50,393 nt of DNA, from positions 23,579-73,971 of the forward strand of contig CAJTMM010000012.1 of the NCBI GenBank assembly GCA_910577465.1, given 5' to 3'. How positions within the stretch are numbered: the first letter of the stretch is position 1; each line of letters begins with the position of its first letter. The DNA comes from an uncultured Muribaculaceae bacterium (lineage in GTDB: Bacteria > Bacteroidota > Bacteroidia > Bacteroidales > Muribaculaceae). Below are positions 43,938 through 50,393 of this stretch, in pieces. Below the pieces are notes generated by a model. It ran no database searches. It saw only the letters and a list, made by a program, of their open reading frames with translations, and was not told where the DNA came from. The position numbers and the translations under genes are program-made.

Positions 43938-43945
43938 TATGTTTG
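43938..43945 (+). promoter_or_regulatory. Predicted -7 box for rel
   Basis: TATGTTTG with TTG at 43912-43914 (a 23-bp spacer, long). It lies 60 bp before the rel ATG and may also serve the HD phosphodiesterase gene. Confidence 0.45.
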
Positions 43946-44005
43946 TATTTCATTAAATTAGTCTACATGGTGCCTGACCAAAACGACCGTTAACCTCATT
44001 GCGAT

Positions 44006-46243
44006 ATGGATACCGACAAACATACTATGACTCCCGAAGAGGAAGAACGCCTGATTGAAGCCGAATTTCAAGACGTACTCAACGGATACCTCAAGAGCAA
44101 CCACCGCAAGAAAGTGGAGATTATCGAACGTGCATTCCGCTTCGCCAAGAAAGCCCACGGCGGCATACGGCGCCGGTCGGGAGAGCCATACATACTGCAC
44201 CCCATAGCCGTGGCTAAGATTGCATCGCAGGAGATTGGGCTCGGCTCCACATCGATATGCGCCGCACTACTGCACGACGTTGTCGAAGACACCGACTACA
44301 CCGTCGAGGACATCGAGCAGCAATTCGGCAAAAAGATTGCCGAACTCGTAAGCGGACTCACCAAGATATCCGGCGGCATATTCGGCGACAAAGCCTCCGC
44401 GCAGGCAGAAAACTTCCGCAAGCTCCTCCTCACCATGAGCGAGGACATTCGCGTCGTGCTCATAAAGATGGCTGACCGCCTGCACAACATGCGCACCCTC
44501 GGCTCCATGGCACCCAACAAGCAGTACAAGATAGCTGGCGAAACACTCTACATATACGCACCGCTCGCACACCGTCTCGGGCTATTCGAGATTAAAACCG
44601 AGCTCGAGGACCTCAGCTTCAAGTACGAGCACCCCGCAGCCTACGCCCGGATTGCAAACATGATTAAGGAATCCGAGGAACGGCGACTTGCCGTCTACTC
44701 CGACTTCTCCACCCCCATAGTGGAAAAACTGCGCGGAATGGGACTGCAGTTCGAAGCCAAGGCACGCGTCAAATCAGTCTACTCCATCTGGCGGAAGATG
44801 GAGACCAAGCACGTCCCATTCGAGGAAGTCTACGACCTCTACGCCATGCGCATCATATTCAAATGCGACGACGCCGCTCAGGAAAAGACCATCTGCTGGA
44901 ACATATACTCTGCCATCACCGACATTTACCGCCTGCACCCCGACCGCACACGCGACTGGATCAGCAACCCCAAGGCTAACGGATACCAGGCACTGCACCT
45001 CACCGTTATGGGTCCCGACGGCAACTGGGTCGAAGTACAGATTCGCTCCGAGCGCATGGACGAGATTGCCGAGAAAGGATTCGCCGCGCACTGGAAATAC
45101 AAGATTGGCGAAGGCGAGGAGGAATCCGAACTCAACGTATGGCTTCGCACCATCAAGGACATCCTCGACGACCCCAACCCTAACGCTGTCGACTTCCTCG
45201 ACACACTGAAGCTCAACCTGTTCGCTGCCGAGATCGTGGTATTCACCCCCAAAGGCGAACTCATAACATTACCACAGAAATCCACCGTCCTCGACGTCGC
45301 CTTCGCACTCCACTCGCAGATAGGCACCAAGTGTATCGCCGGAAAAGTCAACCATAAGCTCGTACCCCTGTCCCATCGCTTGCAGAGCGGCGACCAGGTC
45401 GAGGTCCTCACATCACAATCCCAGACACCCAAGCCCGAATGGATGAGCATACTCGCCACCGCCAAGGGACGCACACGCCTGCGGGCGGCGCTCAGGCGCG
45501 AGCAGACTCCATTCATCGAAAAAGGCAAGGAGATTCTGCAAAAATACCTCGACGATGCCGAAGTTAAGGCGACTAACGAGATTATCACCAAGATGATGGC
45601 ATTCTACCATGTCACCACACGCGAAGCCTTGTATTACAAACTTGGTGTCGGCGAACTGTCGCTCGACGGCTACATCCTCAAGGAATCACCCAAGACCTCT
45701 CCCGGACTGCTCAAGAAAATATTCCGCATAGGCACAGGCAAGAAAGAGCAACCCGAGACACCCACCATCATCACCCCCCCCAAAGTCAACACCAAAGAGG
45801 TATATCGGCTGCACCTCGACGAAAACGAACAGAACTTCCTATTCGCCGACTGCTGCCACCCCATACCGGGCGACGACGTGATGGGCTATCTCAACGACAA
45901 CGGACAGGTCGAGGTGCACTCCCTCACATGCCCCCGTGCGCAAGTCCTCAAAGCCAGCTTCGGACCGCGCATCGTGGCTATCGAATGGGAATCCGTTCAG
46001 AAATCATTCCTCGCACACATCGTCATCGAAGGCGTCGACCGCCATGGCATACTGCAGGAACTCACACAGATGATTTCCAACCACCTCAACATCGACATTC
46101 GCAGCTTGCACATCGACACCGACAAGGAAGTGTTCCACTGCCGTCTAAGCGTGCTGGTCAGCGACACGTCAGCCGTCAATAGCTTATGCTCGAAAGTCAA
46201 GAAAATCAAAGGCGTACAGAGCGCCATGCGACACGAATCGTAA
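44006..46243 (+). CDS. rel: Bifunctional (p)ppGpp synthetase/hydrolase
   Basis: 745 residues, full Rel/SpoT length. The hydrolase domain has an HD motif in AALLHDVVEDTDY (about 87-99). The synthetase domain has GYQALHLTVMG (about 325). A TGS domain (about 395-455), a helical region and a C-terminal ACT domain (about 670-745, IVIEGVDRHGILQELT) follow. It makes and degrades the stringent-response alarmone. A PgpH-like c-di-AMP phosphodiesterase gene follows by 25 bp on the same strand. Confidence 0.94.
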   Translation: MDTDKHTMTPEEEERLIEAEFQDVLNGYLKSNHRKKVEIIERAFRFAKKAHGGIRRRSGEPYILHPIAVAKIASQEIGLGSTSICAALLHDVVEDTDYTVEDIEQQFGKKIAELVSGLTKISGGIFGDKASAQAENFRKLLLTMSEDIRVVLIKMADRLHNMRTLGSMAPNKQYKIAGETLYIYAPLAHRLGLFEIKTELEDLSFKYEHPAAYARIANMIKESEERRLAVYSDFSTPIVEKLRGMGLQFEAKARVKSVYSIWRKMETKHVPFEEVYDLYAMRIIFKCDDAAQEKTICWNIYSAITDIYRLHPDRTRDWISNPKANGYQALHLTVMGPDGNWVEVQIRSERMDEIAEKGFAAHWKYKIGEGEEESELNVWLRTIKDILDDPNPNAVDFLDTLKLNLFAAEIVVFTPKGELITLPQKSTVLDVAFALHSQIGTKCIAGKVNHKLVPLSHRLQSGDQVEVLTSQSQTPKPEWMSILATAKGRTRLRAALRREQTPFIEKGKEILQKYLDDAEVKATNEIITKMMAFYHVTTREALYYKLGVGELSLDGYILKESPKTSPGLLKKIFRIGTGKKEQPETPTIITPPKVNTKEVYRLHLDENEQNFLFADCCHPIPGDDVMGYLNDNGQVEVHSLTCPRAQVLKASFGPRIVAIEWESVQKSFLAHIVIEGVDRHGILQELTQMISNHLNIDIRSLHIDTDKEVFHCRLSVLVSDTSAVNSLCSKVKKIKGVQSAMRHES

Positions 46244-46268
46244 CACACCCCATCTCTGACAAGCATCA

Positions 46269-48314
46269 ATGAAGAAAATCAAGATTAGCAATGTGGCACT
46301 GCTGCGGTGGAGCGTATTCTTCGCCGTTGTACTCATTATATTCTATTTCCTGCCCAAATCCGACCAAAACCGGTACCGGTACGAAGTCAACCGCCCTTGG
46401 AGCTACAACCTCCTTACCGCTCCTTTCGACATTCCCGTACACCTCGACTCCATAAGCGCACAGAACATCAAGGACAGTCTCGATGCCCATTTCGAACCCG
46501 TATATTTCCGTGACCGCGAAGTGGAAAAACAGATTATCGAGGAATACACTCGCCGTCTCAACGAAAACACACAGGCGCCCATCAACGCCTACCAACGGAG
46601 CATTTTACTCAACGAGCTGAAGAAAATCTACGAGACCGGTGTCGTCGACTACTCCGACCTCGGTTCCGGCAATAGCGTACCCGTCAACGTCCGTATGCTC
46701 GCCGACAATGTCACTGTCTCCGTCCCTTCGGCACGCTTCCGCTCCATACGCAAAGCCTACACTCACCTCGACAGCACCATTACCGACCCCAAGATACACG
46801 CCGCCATCACGGCAACCAAACTATCTGAGATACTGAAACCCAACATCCGACCCGACTCGTTGGAGACCGAACGCTTCCGCAACGAATCATACCAGAGTGC
46901 CCTCGCGCCCATCGGTGTCGTCCAGCAGGGCGAACGCATCATCGACCGCGGCGACATAGTAACTCCGCAACTCTACACCATACTGCACACCTACGAGCAG
47001 ATGGCTGTCGAACGCGGTGCCAACATGGGCACCGGACGCATATACCCCGCATTGGGACGGCTCCTGTTCCTCACCGTCATATTCGGAGCGCTCTACATAT
47101 TCCTGTATTTCTACAGGCGCGACTACTACGACTCCCCCAGCTCCATGCTCTTCCTCATGATACTCATCGGAGTGTTCACCCTCTTTGCATTCGGCATGGC
47201 TGGCGCTTTCAATTCCGGTCTCTACATGCTGCCATTCACCATCGTGCCCATAACCGTACTCGTATTCCTCGACTCACGCACCGCATTTTACGCCCACCTC
47301 ACCACAGTGCTGCTTTGCACCATGGTAGCCCGCTTCCCGCTTGAGTTCATCACCATGCAGTTCGTCGCAGGCACTGTGGCACTCGCATCCATCAAGGAAC
47401 TCAGCCGCCGCTCACAGCTCATACGCACGGCGCTATACGTATTCCTTGCCTATGCAGTCACCTATGTTGGGCTGGAAGTGATGCAGACGGGCGACATTCA
47501 CCGCATCGCACCCCGCATGTTCGGCTACCTCGCCATCAATGCCGTGTTCATATCCTTCGCCTATATCCTTATATTCCTCCTCGAAAAAACATTCGGGTTC
47601 ACATCACGCGTCACCCTCGTCGAGCTTTCCGATATCAACAATCCGCTTCTGCGCGAGCTCTCCGAGGAATGCCCCGGCACATTCCAGCACTCCATGGCAG
47701 TCAGCAACCTTGCATCAGCAGCCGCTCACCGCATAGGTGCCAACGTACAGCTCGTCCGCGCCGGTGCTCTGTATCACGACATTGGCAAGATTAGCAACCC
47801 CGCATTCTTCACCGAAAATCAGCATGGTGTCAACCCCCACGACGCCCTCACACCGCTTCAGAGTGCACGCATTGTCATAGGCCACGTCACCGACGGAGTC
47901 AAACGTGCCGACAAAGCCAAGCTCCCATCCGGCATACGACAGTTCATCACCGAGCATCACGGGCGGGGCAAGGCTCGGTTCTTCTACACCACATATTGCA
48001 ATCAGCATCCGGGCGAGAAAGTCGACGAAGCGCCTTTCACCTACCCCGGACCTAACCCTCAGTCGCGGGAGACATCCATCCTCATGATGGCAGATGCCGT
48101 CGAAGCTGCATCACGTTCGCTCTCCGACCACTCCCCCGAAGCCATCAACAATCTGGTCAACCGCATTATCGACACGCAGATTTCCGAAGGGCTGCACAAC
48201 GACTCCCCCATATCCTTCCGCGATGTCAATGAGATTAAGGACACTTTCGCTTCGCGGTTGCGCACCATGTACCACTCGCGCATATCCTACCCCGAAGCTG
48301 TCAAACCCACCTGA
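46269..48314 (+). CDS. 7TM-HD phosphodiesterase, PgpH-like
   Basis: 681 residues. An N-terminal helix and a large extracytoplasmic 7TMR-HDED region (about 35-255) precede seven transmembrane helices (about 260-470). The cytoplasmic HD domain has FQHSMAVSNLASAAAHRIG, the core ALYHDIGKISNP (about 498-509) and TEHHGRG. This is the layout of PgpH, which hydrolyses c-di-AMP in Listeria. Firmicute PgpH is reported to be inhibited by (p)ppGpp, so the neighbour rel is notable. Confidence 0.9.
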   Translation: MKKIKISNVALLRWSVFFAVVLIIFYFLPKSDQNRYRYEVNRPWSYNLLTAPFDIPVHLDSISAQNIKDSLDAHFEPVYFRDREVEKQIIEEYTRRLNENTQAPINAYQRSILLNELKKIYETGVVDYSDLGSGNSVPVNVRMLADNVTVSVPSARFRSIRKAYTHLDSTITDPKIHAAITATKLSEILKPNIRPDSLETERFRNESYQSALAPIGVVQQGERIIDRGDIVTPQLYTILHTYEQMAVERGANMGTGRIYPALGRLLFLTVIFGALYIFLYFYRRDYYDSPSSMLFLMILIGVFTLFAFGMAGAFNSGLYMLPFTIVPITVLVFLDSRTAFYAHLTTVLLCTMVARFPLEFITMQFVAGTVALASIKELSRRSQLIRTALYVFLAYAVTYVGLEVMQTGDIHRIAPRMFGYLAINAVFISFAYILIFLLEKTFGFTSRVTLVELSDINNPLLRELSEECPGTFQHSMAVSNLASAAAHRIGANVQLVRAGALYHDIGKISNPAFFTENQHGVNPHDALTPLQSARIVIGHVTDGVKRADKAKLPSGIRQFITEHHGRGKARFFYTTYCNQHPGEKVDEAPFTYPGPNPQSRETSILMMADAVEAASRSLSDHSPEAINNLVNRIIDTQISEGLHNDSPISFRDVNEIKDTFASRLRTMYHSRISYPEAVKPT

Positions 48315-48393
48315 TAAGCCAATTTTTGTTAACCCCGCGCTATCACCGTACCCACCTGCGTTCTAAATATATCATATCCTCACACTCCCGCTT

Positions 48394-48897
48394 ATGGACA
48401 CTCCGAGCATCATACTCATCTCCGCTGCCGTAATATCGGCACTCGCATCACTGGTCATCGCCTACATTCCTCGCGGATGGGGAGCGTTGGTCGCATACTG
48501 TGGACTCTTGTGCCTGTCGTTCGGGCCCGGGCTTACTGTCACTACTGAGGCACTGGTGTTCTGGGGTATAGCTGCACTGATAGCATTAGGGATATGCTCA
48601 TTACTCCCCGATTGGGTATCCAGGAGCCGCAAGGGCGTAGGATACATCGTTACGGCAACCATTGCAGGAACACTCGTAGGCATGCTCATTTCATCTGCCG
48701 GACTTATAATAGGTGCCGTCACAGGAGCCTTCTGCGGTGCGCTTGCTTTTAGCCGAACTCCCGAAGGTAAAACCCTGAAATTCCCCTCCTCCGAATTTCT
48801 CAACTATCTGTGTGCCAAAGGTCTTCCGGCGATAGTCACCGCCTGCATAGCAGGACTCACACTCTCCACGCTGTATAATTACTACTACATCATCTGA
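48394..48897 (+). CDS. Small multi-pass membrane protein, unknown function
   Basis: 167 residues with about five hydrophobic helices rich in Gly/Ala/Ser (for example VTATIAGTLVGMLIS and LIIGAVTGAFCGALAF). The glycine-zipper-like repeats resemble the DUF456 type, but I am not sure of the family. It lies 79 bp after the HD phosphodiesterase gene and 24 bp before a DUF4919 gene, on the same strand. Confidence 0.7.
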   Translation: MDTPSIILISAAVISALASLVIAYIPRGWGALVAYCGLLCLSFGPGLTVTTEALVFWGIAALIALGICSLLPDWVSRSRKGVGYIVTATIAGTLVGMLISSAGLIIGAVTGAFCGALAFSRTPEGKTLKFPSSEFLNYLCAKGLPAIVTACIAGLTLSTLYNYYYII

Positions 48898-48921
48898 TTA
48901 ACCAATCAATTTCACCATCAC

Positions 48922-49632
48922 ATGTACCGACATATCACCATACTTGTTTTAGCCATCATCGCCGCCGTTGCTGTCCACGCACAGCCGCCGTTCAATAAAA
49001 TCAAGCACGAGAAACCCGACCTCGAGCAGATAAAGCGTGAAATCAACGACCGCAACTCGCCATACTACTACCCGCGGCTCATGAAAGAGTTTCAGCGCAA
49101 CGACACCACCATGAAACTCGACAAATACCGCCGCCTGTATCTCGGCTACATGTTTCAGGAAGATTACAACCCCTACCGCATATCAGCATTCTCCGACGTA
49201 CTCAACGGCAATTACAACAAGACTTCGCTCAACCGTGCCGAATGCGACTCCGTGATTAAATACTCCAACATGGCGTTGCTCGACAACCCCTTCGACCTCA
49301 ACCAGATGAGCCTGCTCATTTCAGCCTTGAAACTTACGCGGCAAAACTCTCTCGCCAAAATCTGGCAATACAAGCTCAACTATATTCTCCTCGCCATAGC
49401 ATCCACAGGCACCGGTGTCGACGAGGACAATGCCTGGTACGTCATCGAACCCCAGCACGAATACGTCCTCCTCAATATGATGGGCTACACCATTACCAAC
49501 CACCTCTTCTACGAACCCTACTACGAATACCTCACCGTAGTATCACCCGAAGGCGACAACTCAGGCGGATTCTACTTCAACATCCGCACCATCCTGCAGG
49601 AATACTACCGGAAATTCCCCGAAGAGATGTAA
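48922..49632 (+). CDS. DUF4919-family secreted protein
   Basis: 236 residues. A signal peptide (MYRHITILVLAIIAAVAVHAQ) is followed by an alpha-helical protein with YYYPRLMKEFQRNDTTMKLD, RRLYLGYMFQEDYNPY and LTVVSPEGDNSGGFYFNI, as in DUF4919 of Bacteroidales. No reaction is known. Periplasmic by prediction. Confidence 0.8.
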   Translation: MYRHITILVLAIIAAVAVHAQPPFNKIKHEKPDLEQIKREINDRNSPYYYPRLMKEFQRNDTTMKLDKYRRLYLGYMFQEDYNPYRISAFSDVLNGNYNKTSLNRAECDSVIKYSNMALLDNPFDLNQMSLLISALKLTRQNSLAKIWQYKLNYILLAIASTGTGVDEDNAWYVIEPQHEYVLLNMMGYTITNHLFYEPYYEYLTVVSPEGDNSGGFYFNIRTILQEYYRKFPEEM

Positions 49633-49641
49633 CGCGACCGC

Positions 49642-50025
49642 CTACCGGTTTCTCAACGTAACCACAGCCGACACTACCCATACCACCCCCGCTACCGGTA
49701 CCATCCACCATACCGGGCCGTCAGTGAATATCCTCACCATAGGCGATAGCACCAGCATCATAACCACGCCCATCGAGCATACCGTGCGCAATGCCCGCTC
49801 ATTCATCGGCTTCAGCACTTTACGATTAACCAAGACCACCGTTGCCCAAACCAACCAAACCAAAAACACCGTTACATCCACTGCAAACGCGGCAAAATTA
49901 ACAACCGACAGCACCGAACCGTCGCCACTGCCCTTCGTGCTGAGATATATTATATAACAGCACATAACTGTCATAAGAGCCATTATCGTAATGGCAGAAT
50001 TCATTATATTAGTCTTGCGTCTCAT
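49642..50025 (-). CDS. Small membrane protein, unknown function
   Basis: 127 residues with four predicted transmembrane helices (about 8-26, 40-65, 83-100 and 105-122) and a short basic start. No family recognised. It converges with the DUF4919 gene (9 bp between stops). Confidence 0.6.
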   Translation of the reverse strand: MRRKTNIMNSAITIMALMTVMCCYIIYLSTKGSGDGSVLSVVNFAAFAVDVTVFLVWLVWATVVLVNRKVLKPMNERALRTVCSMGVVMMLVLSPMVRIFTDGPVWWMVPVAGVVWVVSAVVTLRNR

Positions 50026-50147
50026 ATCATCCTTGCATTATCACGCACCCACCTCCACACATCATCGCTATTCCATTACACATCAACCGCCTACCACCTG
50101 AGAAGGCGCATATTGCCGCACAAATCCTGACGTAAAGTATAGATACG

Positions 50148-50250
50148 AAAAAAGGGTAAGCTTACTACATCGCACCGCTACGACCCGGTACCGTTGCTTC
50201 GATCAAGACCTGGCGGAGTTCCCGGGGAGCTGGTCGTGTAGGACTTACCC
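50148..50250 (-). ncRNA. ffs: Signal recognition particle RNA (4.5S type)
   Basis: On the minus strand the ends GGGTAAG (50250-50244) and CTTACCC (50160-50154) pair. The centre carries the invariant SRP domain IV elements (CCAGCTCCCCGGGAACTCC, GGTCTTGATCGAAGCAACGG and TACCGGGTCG). A T6 run follows at 50148-50153 and ends the RNA, giving about 97 nt. It binds Ffh for membrane targeting. Confidence 0.96.
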
Positions 50251-50255
50251 GACCA

Positions 50256-50287
50256 CAAAGGTACAACTTTTTTCCAAACCACCAAAA
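50256..50287 (-). promoter_or_regulatory. Predicted promoter of the SRP RNA gene
   Basis: Minus-strand TTTTG (50283-50287), a 19-bp spacer and TACCTTTG (50256-50263), ending 5 bp before the RNA's first base. It is a good internal calibration for the distance from box to start in this genome. Confidence 0.75.
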
Positions 50288-50393
50288 CCCCACCACCATT
50301 TCCACCCTCCCCCACACAAAAAATTCCCCCAAATCCCCCTCAAAAAAAATCCCCCAACAAAAGTGCAAATTCGCACACCACCCCCCACCTCCA
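50288..50393. other. C/A-rich low-complexity end of the window
   Basis: No gene is seen. The DNA consists of CCCC/ACC/AAAA tracts and one near-palindrome, GTGCAAATTCGCAC (50363-50376). Its function is unknown. Confidence 0.4.

Noticed and set aside
50165..50368. A 67-codon minus-strand ORF over the SRP RNA
   Set aside because: It overlaps a clear SRP RNA gene and its promoter, and the sequence is explained by the RNA.
1..50393. CRISPR arrays, intact insertion sequences, rRNA genes
   Set aside because: No regularly spaced repeats, transposase-like proteins or rRNA signatures were seen anywhere in the window.

Overview
This 50.4-kb window looks like a chromosomal segment from a member of the order Bacteroidales. 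A Muribaculaceae-like gut commensal is my best guess, but the family-level call is inference. The evidence is Bacteroidota-type promoters (a TTG or TTTG -33 box, 19-22 bp, then TAnnTTTG), the lack of Shine-Dalgarno motifs, a type IX secretion PorU peptidase, DUF3822 and DUF4919 proteins, a GH130 N-glycan phosphorylase, and the gene orders rimP-nusA-infB and ilvD-ilvB-ilvN-thioesterase-ilvC. Most of it is dense core genome. There is one accessory island at about 11.1-14.1 kb.

Layout. 0-4.3 kb (minus): coaX with an outer-membrane barrel gene; a DUF3822-rsmD-ftsB/divIC-membrane protein run. 4.3-4.8 kb: an unusual non-coding region with a 26-bp inverted repeat and short leader ORFs. 4.8-8.5 kb (plus): rnz, tadA, a membrane Fe-S protein, thyA, folA. 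8.55 kb: tRNA-Arg(CCT). 8.6-11.1 kb: an MFS transporter and a GH130 Man-GlcNAc phosphorylase closed by a strong terminator. 11.1-14.2 kb: the island, with a dinD-like gene between imperfect 54-bp direct repeats, a decayed helicase/restriction 3' end, a small acidic protein, and a tightly overlapped DUF3791 / DUF3990 (ADP-ribosyltransferase-like) / small-protein trio, ending next to tRNA-Ser(CGA).

14.3-24.9 kb: an EEP-family lipoprotein, porU and a GH25 lysozyme (minus), an orphan sensor kinase, dnaX, two small lipoproteins and a SUI1-family factor. 24.9-28.2 kb: an AddA/RecB-like helicase-nuclease. 28.2-34.9 kb (minus): folK, infB, nusA, rimP, a lone holin-like gene and ribE. 34.8-42.5 kb (plus): a paired 56-bp repeat, a CE6-like esterase, then the branched-chain amino-acid operon. 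42.6-50.4 kb: a MalY/PatB lyase (minus), rel, a PgpH-like 7TM-HD phosphodiesterase, small membrane/DUF genes, and the SRP RNA (minus).

The genes form functional groups: folate and thymidylate synthesis (thyA, folA, folK), translation factors (rimP, nusA, infB, rsmD, SUI1, tadA, tRNAs, SRP RNA), valine/isoleucine synthesis with an embedded acyl-ACP thioesterase, and a second-messenger pair (rel with a c-di-AMP phosphodiesterase-like gene). The best candidates for new biology are the overlapped DUF3990 trio in the remnant defence island, the inverted repeat joining a predicted mRNA 5' end to the DUF3822 start region, and the TTTGCAAA palindromes that sit on both promoter boxes of the ilv operon.
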